A stretch of 64,000 nt of DNA from Prorocentrum cordatum (taxonomy: Eukaryota; Sar; Dinophyceae; Prorocentrales; Prorocentraceae): positions 336,001 to 400,000 of the forward strand of contig CAUYUJ010015826.1 in assembly GCA_963575745.1 (NCBI GenBank), given 5' to 3'. Below the pieces are notes generated by a model. It made no database searches. It saw only the letters and a list, made by a program, of their open reading frames with translations, and was not told where the DNA came from. A program made the position numbers and the translations under genes. Positions 1 through 10,011 of the stretch are shown piece after piece (positions within the stretch are counted from its first letter, which is position 1; every line of letters starts with the position of its first letter).

Positions 1-845
1 ACTGGAGGCTTCGGTGGAACTCTCTATAGGACCACGAAACGCTGTACTGGGTGGGTGAAAATGCAAAATTGGGCTTCCCGGGCGCATGCGGACGGTCCCA
101 CTGGGGGCTTCGGTGGAGCTCACTAACGGGCCACGAAATGTTGTATTGGGTGGGTAAAAATGCCAAGTTGGGTTTTCAGGACGCATGCGGACGGTGGCAC
201 TGGGGCCTTCCGTGGAGTTCCCAACGGGGCCACGAAATTCTGCACTGGGTGGTCTGAAAATGTTACAATGGGTGTTTCGGGGCGCTTGCGGACGGTCCCA
301 CTGGGGCCTTCGGGCGAGCTCCCTGTGGGGCCATGAAACGCTGCGCTGGGTATGCGAAAATGCCACATTGGGTGTGCGGGACGCACGCGGACGGTGGCAT
401 TGGGACCTTCGGTGGGGCTCACTGTGGGGCCACGAAGCGCTGTAATGGGTGGGTGAAAATGCCAAATTGGGTGTTTCAGGACGGACTCGGACGGTCCCAC
501 TGGGGGCTTCGGTGGAGCTCCTTGTGTGGCCGCGAAACGCTGTACTGTGTGGGGAGTGGTGGTGTGGGAGGGGGGGGGGGGCGCATGTGGGCGGTAGCGC
601 TGTGATCTTCGGTGGGCCCCTATGGGGCCACGGAAATGCTGTACTGGGTGGGGGTGGGTGGGTGGGGGGGGGGGCATGTGGGCTGTGGCGCTGGGGCCTT
701 CGGTGGAGCTCCCTATGGGCCGCGAAGCGCTGTGCTGAGTGGTTGTGGTTGGGGGGGGGGGGGGGGGCGCATGGTGGACGGTGCGCTGGGGCCTTCGTGG
801 AGCTCCCTATGGGGCCGTGAAACGCTGTGCTGAGTGTGGTGGTGT

Positions 846-876
<31 letters not shown>

Positions 877-2118
877 GGGGGGGGGGGCGCATGTGGGCGG
901 TGGAACTGGGGGCTTCGGTGAGCTCCCTATGGAGCCACGAAGCGCTGTACTGAGTGGGTGGGGCGCATGTGGACGGTGGCACTGGGGCCTTCGGTGGAGC
1001 TCCCTAATGGGCCACGAAGCGCTGTTCTGAGTGGGGGGAACGCACGTGGACGGTGGCGCCACTGGGGCTTTCGGTGGAGTTCCCTGTTGGGCCACGAAAC
1101 GCTGTGATTGGGGGGGGTGGGTGGGGTGGGGGGGGGTGGGGGGGGGGGGCGCATGTGGGACGGTGGCGCCGGGGCCTTCGGTGGAGCTCCTATGGGGCCA
1201 CGAAACGCTGTTGCTGAGTCGGGGGGGGGGGGCATGTGGGCGGTGGCAGAGGCCTTCGGTGGAGCTCCCTATGGGGCCACGAAGCGCTGTTCTGAGTGCG
1301 GTGGGACGCATCTGGGCGGTGGCACTGGGGCAATCGGTAGAGCTCCCTATGGGGCCGCGAGGCGCTGTCCTGGGCACGGGAGACGCAAGTGGACACCGTC
1401 ACTGGGGCCTTCGGTGGAGCTCCCCATGGGGCCACGAAGCGCTGTCCTGGGCGTGGGGAGCGCATGCGGGCACCCCCACTGGGGCCTTCGGTGGAGCTCC
1501 CTATGGGCCACGTTACGCTGTCCTGGGCGTGGGGGACGCATGCGGGCACCCCCACTGGGGCCTTCGGTGGAGCTCCCAATGGGGCCACGGAGCGCTGTCC
1601 TGGGCGTGGGGGACGCATGCGGGCGCCCCCATTGGGGTTTTCGGTGGAGCTCCCCATGGGGCCACGAAGCGCTGTCCTGGGCGTGGGGGACGCATGCGGG
1701 CCCCCACTGGGGCCTTCGGTGGAGCTCCCTATGAGGCTACGAAGCGCTGTCCTGGGCGTGGGGGGTGCATGCGGGCACCCCCACTAGGGCCTTCGGTGGA
1801 AATCCCTATGGGGCCACGAAGCGCTGTGCTGGGCGTGGGGGGCGCATGCGGGCACGCCCACTGGGGCATTCGGTGGAGCTTCCTATGGGGCCTGTCCTGG
1901 GCGTGGGGGGCGAATGCGGGCACCCCCACTGGGGCCTTCGGTGGAGCTCCCTATGGGGCCACGAAACGCTGTGTCCTGGACGTGGGAGACGCATGCGGGC
2001 ACCCCCACTGGGGCCTTCGGTGGAGCTCCCTTACGGGGCCACGATACGCTGTGGCGTGGGGGACGCATGCGGGCCCCCTCATTGGGACCTTCGGTGGAGC
2101 TCCTTAAGAGGCTACGAA
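1..2118 (+). repeat. GC-rich 100/76-bp tandem array, copy 1
   Basis: About 25 units, each marked by the core CTTCGGTGGAGCTCC followed by GGGGCCACGAA. Core starts are about 100 bp apart up to ~600, irregular where G runs expand (540-1260), and 76 bp apart from ~1400 to 1640. The long form carries an extra block around GGTGAAAATGCCAAATTGGG. Neither 100 nor 76 is a multiple of three, so long spurious frames appear on both strands (for example 1031-2107). The same family recurs at 48595-48835 (opposite strand) and 49690-50330. No gene is supported here. Confidence 0.95.
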
Positions 2119-2330
2119 ACGTTTGAGGGGTGTACCGAGAGCAGAGGCAATGATGGGGGAGGAGGGAGGAGGGGGAGGGAGAAGCGGGAGGAGGAAGGAA
2201 CGCGGGGCGTTGTCTCGTCAAAGCGAGGACCCGACACCACAGGATGGTTGGGAAAAATATCCCCGCCAGCCCATCCAGAAACGATGCCCATGAGAGCTGA
2301 CGGGGGAGAGAGGAAAAAAGGCATATAGTC
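2119..2330 (+). repeat. Linker module after the 76-bp array, copy 1
   Basis: A purine-rich GGA stretch followed by ACGCGGGGCG and CACCACAGGATGGTTGGG. The same order (76-bp array, GGA stretch, this module) recurs at 50556-50660 and, inverted, at 48440-48595. This shows that the array and linker move or duplicate as one composite unit. Confidence 0.8.
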
Positions 2331-2339
2331 AAGCAGCGC

Positions 2340-2938
2340 GGGCAACAAGAGTGTACTTGGGTGCCTCGGGGATCGTCTTGAGGCCTGTTTGGGGCCTTTG
2401 AGGGGCCTGTGGGGGCCTCTTGGAGGGCTCTTGGAACCGTCTGGGCGCATTTTCGGGCCCTTCTTGGGGCGCTCTCGGGGAGCCTTGGGGGCGCTCTTGG
2501 GGCCATCTTGGAGGAGATCGATCAAAGAAGGGGGGTCCCCAATTAAGGCACCCCTTCTGGGGCACCGAAAATGGCTTCTTAATTGGGCCCCTCCTGGCGC
2601 GCTCTTGGGCGCTCTTGGGGCCGTCTTGGGGCTCTCTTGGGGCCCCTGTAGGGGCTATCTTGGGACATCTTGGAGCTAGGTTGAGGCTTCAGATGGGCAT
2701 TGGAAGCGCAAAGGCGAGAACGCCAAACACATTGATTTTCCCTCGGGTTTTGAAGCATTTTGGCTTGTTGGGGACATCCTTGGGGAGCTCTTTTGGCCAC
2801 TTGGAGCCGTTTTGTTGCGGTCTGTCCAGGTCTAGGGGAGGGGGTAAGGGGGAGGGGTAAACCCTTTCCCAAAGGGGAGGAACGAGGGGTGGAAGAGGAA
2901 ACGCTCTAAACCACCGACGCCCAGAAGGCTGGTGGGAT
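2340..2938 (+). repeat. Composite module with GGGGCCTCTTGG repeats, copy 1
   Basis: Degenerate 10-14-bp units related to GGGGCCTCTTGG (to ~2680) lead into a longer conserved part containing GGGAGGGGTAAACCC and ending in CTAAACCACCGACGCCC...GGCTGGTGGGA. Two further copies with the same order and end lie at 37868-38320 and 53512-54127. There is no coding evidence. Confidence 0.85.
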
Positions 2939-3079
2939 GTTTGGTTCCGGGCACCTAAAAGAGTCTTCAAGACTGAGGACTGAGGCTCGGGGTATTTGGC
3001 AAATGAATTGAGGACGCGCCCACTCCGTGGCCAGAGGCACGGTGGCGGATTATTGAACATTTGGTTACGTATTCAGACT

Positions 3080-3790
3080 TTTCTCCTCATACTGTGCATA
3101 TGCATATGGGGCACGAATCTGGAGCAATGTACAATGTGGTTTCGGGAGCGCGAATCTGGTGCAAATTACGGGCTGGCGTAATTTACGACGGATATGGCCT
3201 CGAGCGGAGATTTGGTGTAACTCGCCAGGGGGCATGGCTTCGGGGGCGCGAATCTGGCGCATTTTACTAGGGATTATTGTTCAGGGAGCGCGAATCTGGA
3301 GTAGTTTGCGTGGTGTTTTGGCTTCGGGGGCACGAAGCTGGCATTTCTTACGTGGGATTCCGGTCTCGGGAGCAGGACCCTGGTGTAATTCATATAGGGT
3401 TCTAGGGCGTCTGGCTTCGGGAGCGCGAATCTGGCGTAACTTATGTGGAGTTCTGGCTTCGGGAGCGCGAATCTGTCGTAGTTTACGCTGGGTTGTGGCT
3501 GTTGGAACGCAATTCTAGCATCCTTAAATCGGGACTCGAATCTGGGTCAAACTGCAAGGAGTTGAGTTTGGCGTCGGGGGGGCGAGTGCGGCGTACATTA
3601 GGACGGGATCTGGGTTCGGGGGCGCAGATCTAGCGTATTTCAATTGGGTTCTGGCCTTGGGCGCGCGAATCTTGTGTATGTATATATCACGAGGGATTCT
3701 GGCCTCGGGAGCGCGAACCTGGCGCAATTTTGTATTTGGCACACCAAGCGTGCGTTACTGCAGATTCTGGCTTTGGGAACACGAAGCTGA
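3080..3790 (+). repeat. Degenerate ~42-bp minisatellite
   Basis: Repeats of the form GGCTTCGGGAGCGCGAATCTGG followed by a variable CGTAATTTACG part; the clearest units lie at 3410-3490. The array ends just before the spliced-leader relict at 3807. Short frames through it are repeat artefacts. Confidence 0.85.
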
Positions 3791-3806
3791 CGTTACTCGG
3801 GGGCAT

Positions 3807-3820
3807 CATTTTGGCTCAAG
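3807..3820 (+). other. Dinoflagellate spliced-leader relict
   Basis: CATTTTGGCTCAAG equals the last 14 bases of the 22-base dinoflagellate spliced leader added to mRNAs by trans-splicing. Genomic copies of this 3' part upstream of genes are known as relicts of reverse-transcribed, reinserted mRNAs. It lies 66 bases before the first in-frame ATG of the haloperoxidase-like gene, in the same orientation, where a 5' UTR would begin. The upstream eight leader bases are not conserved. A chance 14-mer is possible, but the position makes it unlikely. Confidence 0.75.
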
Positions 3821-3886
3821 CTATTTTTGGTCACAACTGCATACACAGACACTCGATTGTCCCCAGCGGCAGGCCCTGCGGCGACG

Positions 3887-4927
3887 ATGACCCACATGCC
3901 TTCCATCATGCGCGGACGCCACCGCGCATTCCTTATCCATAACGTGCTGAATTGTTATGTGTGTGGCCAAGTATTGTGGGAAGATCGCGCCCAGCAAGGT
4001 GACAACGTCAGTGCGCAGGACATGCAACTTTTCCAGGTTCTCCTTCTCTCGCGCCAGGAGGCCACCGATAGTTGCAGCGCGTTCCGATTCGCCAAGGCTG
4101 CCCCGTCTGCGTGCTATCCAAGGGATGGCGGAGCTTCTGACAGCCTCGCTGACACCGCCGCCGTGAGCGTCCGTGGCTTCGATAACGACCAGGTCCAGCG
4201 CGCAGTGTCCTACTTGGGAGATAACGCTTCGTTTGCGCACCTTGCGGCGGATCTGGCCTTCGATACGAACGCCGCGTACAGGCCGACGCACGCGGACGAC
4301 GCGGACGCAGCAGACCAGGCCCGGTTCTGGAATGAGTTCGAGGATGTGGTGACGGCCCAACTTCTGAGGAGGAACGGGGCTCTCACTCAGGATATCATGT
4401 CCGTGCATCCGCTCTTCGCCGGGGACACAATGGAGCAGTCCGCCCAGCGCGTCCGTGCGGACTTCCCCACGCAGTTTCCTACGGAGCAGATTATGAGCTA
4501 CTTGGGCAGCATGGCGCTCACAATGGACCCGGAAATCTTCGGCCAGGCCAGTTGCGCGAGCACGGTCGAGTTTGTGAACGGCCCAGTGGCTTTAGGGAGG
4601 ATGATCGGCTGGGCGATTGCAGAGGTGTCGCCCGCCGCCTTCGCTTGCAAGTGGTACGTCGGCCGCGCGCGGCCCGAGGAGGTTGCGTACAACCTCAGCC
4701 AGGGGGGGTTGAGCCAGGCCCCGGCCAACGTCAGGGCGATGGTGGACGGCATGGGCTTGACCGCGCGCGAGTCTTTCACCGCCTATTCAGAAGGGTGCCC
4801 CGTGCACCCAGCTTGGCCGGCTATGCATTCGGCGGCCTCCTCTCTGTCGACTTGGCTTGACGTCGTGGCCCTCCTGACCCCAGCGCAGCGCAATGAGGTG
4901 CGACTCCTGGATTACTCTGTTGGTTAA
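3887..4927 (+). CDS. Vanadium haloperoxidase/PAP2-like protein, first domain (5' part)
   Basis: 346 residues from the first in-frame ATG; the frame is open upstream to 3827 but only from a TTG. The domain carries the PAP2/vanadium-haloperoxidase motifs KX6RP (K255 to P263, in KWYVGRARP) and, in place of PSGH, PAMH at 311-314. The third motif, RX5HX3D, is missing because the frame stops at 4925-4927; it appears in the next frame at 4932 onward. Against the second domain copy, this stretch has one extra base. Such enzymes oxidise halides with peroxide, or, as PAP2 relatives, remove phosphate; which applies is not shown. No signal peptide is visible at this start. The domain and frame break are clear; whether the gene is functional is uncertain. 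Confidence 0.8.
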   Translation: MTHMPSIMRGRHRAFLIHNVLNCYVCGQVLWEDRAQQGDNVSAQDMQLFQVLLLSRQEATDSCSAFRFAKAAPSACYPRDGGASDSLADTAAVSVRGFDNDQVQRAVSYLGDNASFAHLAADLAFDTNAAYRPTHADDADAADQARFWNEFEDVVTAQLLRRNGALTQDIMSVHPLFAGDTMEQSAQRVRADFPTQFPTEQIMSYLGSMALTMDPEIFGQASCASTVEFVNGPVALGRMIGWAIAEVSPAAFACKWYVGRARPEEVAYNLSQGGLSQAPANVRAMVDGMGLTARESFTAYSEGCPVHPAWPAMHSAASSLSTWLDVVALLTPAQRNEVRLLDYSVG

Positions 4928-6944
4928 TTTCCGCACGTTCGCAGGCGTTCACTACGATTCTGACAACCGTGCCGGCCTGGCGCTCGGCCAGAAGATCGTG
5001 AGGGAGAAGTTGCCGGACTACCTCTCGGAGAAGTACGGCTGCGACGCCGCCAGCAAGGCCGCGATCAGGTCGCACGTGCAGACCAAGATCGCGTCGCTGG
5101 AGGTTCTGGATTGGGCAACTTGGACGCCTGATCATTGGATTCGCCCCTCCGCGTACTACTCCTCACTCCGACGCCGACAAGCGGATCGCGTGCTGCCCAA
5201 GAGCCAGAGCGGAGCATCCCTGTCTTCCACAGATACGACTGCGGCTATCGTGAAGCCGTCTGTGGCGCTGTGGGCCGGAGGATCCCACGGCAGCCCGCGA
5301 GCCGCCCAACGGAAGGCGCTGGCGGGCAACGACGGGTGCACCGAGTATCGTTTTGGAAAAGCTGCTGAAGGCGCATGTTACCCGCGGAGCGGTGGAGCCT
5401 CCGACAGCTTGAGGGAGACCGCCGCCGTCAGCGTCCGCGGGTTTCACGGTAACGACCAGGTCCAGGCTGCTGTGTCCCACTGGGGCGCGAACGTTTCGTT
5501 TGCACAAGTCGCTGCCGACTTGGATTTCGACACGAATGTTGCACTCAAGCCGACGCACGCGGACGACGCAGACGCAGCCGACAAGACTAGATTTTGGGCG
5601 GAGTTCGAGGAGGTGGCGGCAGCCCAGCTTCTGAGGATTCAAAACCGCAGAACAGAAGAAATCATGTCTGTGCATCCACTCTTCGACGGGGATACGATGG
5701 AGCAGTCTGCCCAGCGCGTCCGAGCTGACTTCCCCCCGTTCTTTCCGACGGAGCAGGTCATGGATTATTTGCAGAACATGTCGCTGACGCTGGACCCCGA
5801 CATCTTCAACCAGCCCAGCTGCACAAGCCGTGTCGAGTTTGTTAACGGCCCGGTAGCTTTGGGAAGGATTATCGGTTGGGCGATTGCCGAGGTGTCGCCC
5901 GCCTGCTTCGCTTGCAAGTGGGCCGTCGGTCGCGCGCGACCCGAGGAGGTCGCTTACGGAGTCATCCAGGGCGAGCTTCCCGATGCCCCCATGCGGGTCA
6001 AGCAGATGATGGCCGACTTCGTGGCCGCCAAGCCTGTGAACAGCGCCGAAGACTTCACCGCGTACACCGAGGGCTGCCCTGTGCACCCGGCCTGGCCCGC
6101 CATGCACTCCGCCGCCTCCAGCTTGTCCTCGTGGTTGGACGTCGTTGCCATCCTCACCCCCGCGCAGCGCGAGGAGGTGCGGCTCCTGGACTTCTCTGTC
6201 GCGTTCTTCCGCACCTTCGCGGGCGTTCACTATGCGACGGATAACCGCGCTGGCTTGGCGCTTGGGCGGAAAATCGTGGAGTCGAAGTTGCCCGACTTCT
6301 TGGCCGAGACGTACGGCTGCGACGCGGCGTCCGCATCCGCGATCAGGGCGCGCGCCGCAGCCAAGATCCAGTCATTCAATTCGGACACCCTGAGCGGGCA
6401 CCCCTTCAGCTGGGCCACTTGGACACCCGAGAAGTGGATCAGCCCAACGCAGTTCTTTGACGCATCCGGCAGCGCCATCGGTGACCCACACATGCGGAAC
6501 ATGCTTGGTCAGAACTTTGACATCGCACGGACTGGCGAGCACGTGCTCATCAATATTCCACAAAAATGTGGCCCAGATGAGATTCTTCTTCGCGTGGGTG
6601 CGGAGGTGCGAAGCGACCGACATGCACATTGCGCGACCGACATGTACATCAAGGCGCTCAACATCACTGGTGCGTGGGCCAATAAGCAGCAGACGAATGG
6701 CTTCAGGTACTTGGCGAGCCATCGTGATCAGCGCCAGCCATGGAGGTGGTTCGGCAAGGTTGAGCTGAAGGTGGCGTGGGGCCGCACGCGCGACGGGGAA
6801 GATTACCTTAATTTCTATGTCCGCCACTTGAGCAATGTTGGTCACGCGGTCGGGGGAATCCTCGGCATCGACGATCATTCAGAGGCATCATCCCCGGACG
6901 AGAGGTGCAAACGCTCCCTCACGCTCGCAGAATACGCGGATTGA
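4893..6944 (+). CDS. Vanadium haloperoxidase/PAP2-like protein, second domain with VWD-like C-terminus
   Basis: 683 residues from the ATG at 4893; the first ~11 residues are out of the frame that encodes the gene. It opens with the first domain's RX5HX3D motif (R14, H20, D24). It then encodes a complete second copy of about 350 residues: K342...R349-P350 (KX6RP), PAMH 402-405, and R440, H446, D450 (RX5HX3D). The C-terminal part starts with GDPHM (530) and FDI (542), followed by GEHVLINIP, and resembles a von Willebrand type D-like module. The two enzyme domains are clearly duplicates. Together with 3887-4927 this reads as one gene of architecture VHPO-VHPO-VWD broken by a +1 shift. No introns are needed, which fits an mRNA-derived copy. 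No downstream poly(A) tract is seen. Confidence 0.85.
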   Translation: MRCDSWITLLVNFRTFAGVHYDSDNRAGLALGQKIVREKLPDYLSEKYGCDAASKAAIRSHVQTKIASLEVLDWATWTPDHWIRPSAYYSSLRRRQADRVLPKSQSGASLSSTDTTAAIVKPSVALWAGGSHGSPRAAQRKALAGNDGCTEYRFGKAAEGACYPRSGGASDSLRETAAVSVRGFHGNDQVQAAVSHWGANVSFAQVAADLDFDTNVALKPTHADDADAADKTRFWAEFEEVAAAQLLRIQNRRTEEIMSVHPLFDGDTMEQSAQRVRADFPPFFPTEQVMDYLQNMSLTLDPDIFNQPSCTSRVEFVNGPVALGRIIGWAIAEVSPACFACKWAVGRARPEEVAYGVIQGELPDAPMRVKQMMADFVAAKPVNSAEDFTAYTEGCPVHPAWPAMHSAASSLSSWLDVVAILTPAQREEVRLLDFSVAFFRTFAGVHYATDNRAGLALGRKIVESKLPDFLAETYGCDAASASAIRARAAAKIQSFNSDTLSGHPFSWATWTPEKWISPTQFFDASGSAIGDPHMRNMLGQNFDIARTGEHVLINIPQKCGPDEILLRVGAEVRSDRHAHCATDMYIKALNITGAWANKQQTNGFRYLASHRDQRQPWRWFGKVELKVAWGRTRDGEDYLNFYVRHLSNVGHAVGGILGIDDHSEASSPDERCKRSLTLAEYAD

Positions 6945-7049
6945 GTCGGATGCTCGTGCTGCGCTTGCGAGCTAACACTAAGAGCTCGTTTAGACTCAGA
7001 CTCTCGATGCCTCATACGTTGGTTGTATGCCTGTGTGGAGTAGTGTCGT

Positions 7050-7420
7050 ATGAGGGCATCAAGAGGGCCCCAAAGGGCTCCAATCGAGCCCCAATATGAC
7101 CCCCAGGATCGCCCTCGAGACGACCCCAAAATGTGATTTCGCCTGAGACTTCCTCACCAAATCGATATGTTCGTAACGTCGATCTTATATCAAACATAAG
7201 CGTTTCGCCAGAGACATCCCCCAACACATGGGAAGCCGCGAATTTGACATATGTTCAGAAACTGGTGTATCGCCTGAGACATCCTCACACCAATGATATG
7301 TTGGAGAGGCGGTTTTATGACCTCTCATGTAAAAAATGCGCTTTCGCTGCAGACACCCTTAGAACATCGGGCGGAGCACGGCAGACGAAAAAAAAACACG
7401 GCAGAGAATGAGTATTTCTG
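7050..7420 (+). repeat. Dispersed GAGACATCC-type segment, copy 1
   Basis: Begins with GGCATCAAGAGGGCCCC and runs into several copies of a block containing TTTCGCCTGAGACATCCTC and GATATGTTGGA, then ends in GAGCACGGCAGA units inverted relative to the array that follows. Versions recur at 9190-9985, 13205-14175 and 17700-17800, each beside a CTGCCGTGCTCC array. The interval 6945-7050 after the haloperoxidase gene shows nothing recognisable. Confidence 0.8.
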
Positions 7421-7424
7421 CCGT

Positions 7425-8930
7425 GCTCCTTCGTTTTTGGGGTCTATCTGCCGTTCTCTTTAGCGCTTGGGGTATACTCTGCCGTGCTTCTGGTCTTCTT
7501 CTGCCGTACTGCTTCGCTCTTCGGGCCTGTTCTGCCGTGCTCCTGGTCTTTTCCTGTCGTGCTCCTTAGCTCTTGGGGTCTACTCTGCCGTGCTCCTGTT
7601 TTTTTTGCCGTTCTCCTTCGCTCTTCGGGCCTCTTCTGCCGTGCTCCTTAGCTCTTGGGGTCTATTCTGCCGTGCTCCTGGTCTTTTTCTGCCGTGCTCC
7701 TTCGCTCTTGTGGCCTCTTCTGCCGTGCTCCTCAGCTCTTGGGGTCTATTCTGCCGTGCTCCTATTTTTTTCCGCCGTGCTCCTTAGCTCTTGGGGCCTA
7801 TTCTGCAGTGCTCCTGGTCGTTCTTCTGCCGCGCTCCTTAGCTCTTGGGGTCTATTCTGCCGTAGTCCTGGTCTTTTTCTGCCGTGCCCCTGAGCTCCGG
7901 GGGTCTATTCTGCCGTGCTCCTGGTCTTTTTCTGCCGTGCTCCTTCGCACTTGGGGCATCTTCTGCCGTGCTCTTTGTCTCTTGGGTTCTATTCTGCCGT
8001 GCTCCTCGTCTTTTTCTGGTTTGCTCCTTCGCTCTTCGGGCCTATTCTGCCGTGCTCATGGTCTTTTTCTGCCGTGCCCCTGAGCTCTGGGGGTCTACTC
8101 TGCCGTGCTCCTGTTTTTTTTCTGTCGTGCTCCTTCGCCCTTGGGGTCCATTCTGCCGTGCTCCTTCACTCTTCGGGTCTATTCTGCCGTGCTCCTGGTC
8201 TTTTCTGTCGTACTCCTTGGCTCCTCGGGCCTTTTCTGCTCTGCTTCGGTCTTTTCTGCCGTCCTCCTTAGCTCTTGAGGCATCTTCTGCCGTGCTCCTG
8301 GTTTTTTTCTGGCGTCTCTTTCGCTCTTGGGGCCTATTCTGCCGTGCTCCTTAGCTCTTGGGGTCTATTCCGCCGTGCTCCTGGTCTTTTTCAGCCGTGC
8401 TCGGCAGCTCTCGGGGTCTATTCTGCCGTGCTCCTGGTTTGTTTCCGACGTGCTCCTTCGCTCATGGGGCCTATTCTGCCGTGCTCATGGTCTTTTTCTG
8501 CCGTGCCCCTGAGCTCTGGGGGTCTACTCTGCCGTGCTCCTGTTTTTTTTCTGTCGTGCTCCTTCGCCCTTGGGGTCCATTCTGCCGTGTTCCTTGTCTT
8601 TTGGGTTCTATTCTGCTGTGCTCCTCGTCTTTTTCTGGTTTGCTCCTTCGCTCTTGGGGTCTATTGTCCCGCACTCCTTTAGCTCTTGGGGTCTACTCTG
8701 GCGTGCTCCTGGTTTTTTCTGCCGTGCTCCTTCGCTCTTGGGGCCTATTCTGCCGTGCTCCTGGTCATTTTCTGCCGTGCTCCTTAGCTTTTGGGGTCTA
8801 TCCTGCCGTACTCATTTGCTCTTGGGGTCTATTCTGCCGTGTTCCTTGTCTTTCTCTGCCGCACTCCTTCGCTCTTGGGGCCTATTCTGCCGTGCTCCTG
8901 ATCTTTTTCTGCCGTGTGCGCCCATAAACT
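7425..8930 (+). repeat. CTGCCGTGCTCC minisatellite, array A
   Basis: A ~53-bp unit of two half-units that both start CTGCCGTGCTCC: one of ~22 bp ending TGGTCTTTTT and one of ~31 bp ending GCTCTTGGGGTCTATT. Because 22, 31 and 53 are not multiples of three, all plus-strand frames translate to hydrophobic Cys-rich peptides with few stops, and the minus strand is often open too. I treat these as non-coding. Confidence 0.95.
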
Positions 8931-8949
8931 CTGCCAAAACGACCACCGC

Positions 8950-9190
8950 GACGATCCGCACGGCAGATACAGGAACACGGCAGAACACACAGAGCACACA
9001 GAGGCACGGCAGAACACAGAAGCACGGCAGAACAGGAGCACGGCAGAACACACAGGAGCACAGCAAAACACACCCCGCACGCACGTCGACACGCGCGCCA
9101 CGGCATATTGTGCGGCGTAACAACAACATAGCATTTTCCACATGCGTGGTGGACTAAAGCGACGCTTCCCGTTCTTGTCTGGTCAGGTTC
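8950..9190 (+). repeat. Inverted motif block and conserved tail after array A
   Basis: From ~8950 to 9072 the array motif appears reversed (GAGCACGGCAGAACACAC and variants). A tail follows with ACACGCGCGCCACGGCATA and GACGCTTCCCGTTCTTGTC. The same block and tail occur at 12975-13205 and 17470-17705, so each array ends in a block that could pair with it as a hairpin. Confidence 0.85.
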
Positions 9191-9985
9191 TTCAAAACAA
9201 CGACTTCGCTCGAGACATCCTCCGACAATGGAGATGTTGGAGGCTATCGTTTAAGACGTTTTCTGTTCAACATGACGTGTTTGCTCGAGACATCCTCAAC
9301 ATGTCGGCATGTTGAAGAATGTCAAGGCTTTTGTTGTACATGCAAAATGGGCGGTTCGCCCGAGACATCCTCGAACAAATGATATGTTGGAAAAGCTGGT
9401 TTACTACCTCTCATATAAAACGCATGGCTCTTTCGCTCGGGACATCCTAAGAACATCTGGAGGGGCGCGGCAGAACGAAAAAAGCAGCACGGCAGAACAT
9501 GTTCATTTCGCTGGGGGCATCCTCAACAACTGAGATGTTCGCAACATTGCCTCGACATCGTTCTCGAAGTGCTTCAAGATGGGGAAATGAGAGCCCCAAA
9601 AGGAGCCCAGGATGTCTCCAACAGCGCCCTGGAGACTGCCGAACATGAAGATTTCGCTGGGGACATCCTCAACACGTGAACAACAGCAACAACATCGTTT
9701 TGAACACTGCTGTTCTAACATCGTCTTGGAATCGCCCTTGAAAAGGCTTCCTGATGGTCTAAGCCAGCCTTCTAAACATAACGATTTCGCTAGGGACATC
9801 CTCAAACATGAATGTGTCTAACATCGCACTGTACAGATTTCGGAGGGCATCAAGACGGCCCCACAGGGCCCCAAACTAGCCCCATATGCCCCCCCCCCCA
9901 GGATCGCCCTCGAGACGACCCCAAAATGTGATTTCGCCTGAGACATCCTCACACAATTGATGTGTTCGTAACATCGATTTCATCA
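9190..9985 (+). repeat. GAGACATCC-type segment, copy 2
   Basis: Several TTTCGCTCGAGACATCC blocks, then a ~300-bp stretch (9530-9830) containing AACAGCAACAACATCG that matches 13500-13790 closely, then GGCATCAAGACGGCCCC. It ends shortly before array B. It has no frame with protein-like composition. Confidence 0.85.
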
Positions 9986-10011
9986 AAAATCAGCGTCGGC
10001 AGCTCCTAAGG

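Noticed and set aside
1031-2107. 358-residue plus-strand frame rich in Gly/Ala/Arg
   Set aside because: It is the translation of 76-bp repeats cycling through three frames; other frames and the minus strand are equally open.
3821-6230. Minus-strand frames of 195 and 355 residues opposite the haloperoxidase gene
   Set aside because: Shadows of the plus-strand coding frame; the conserved motifs are all on the plus strand.
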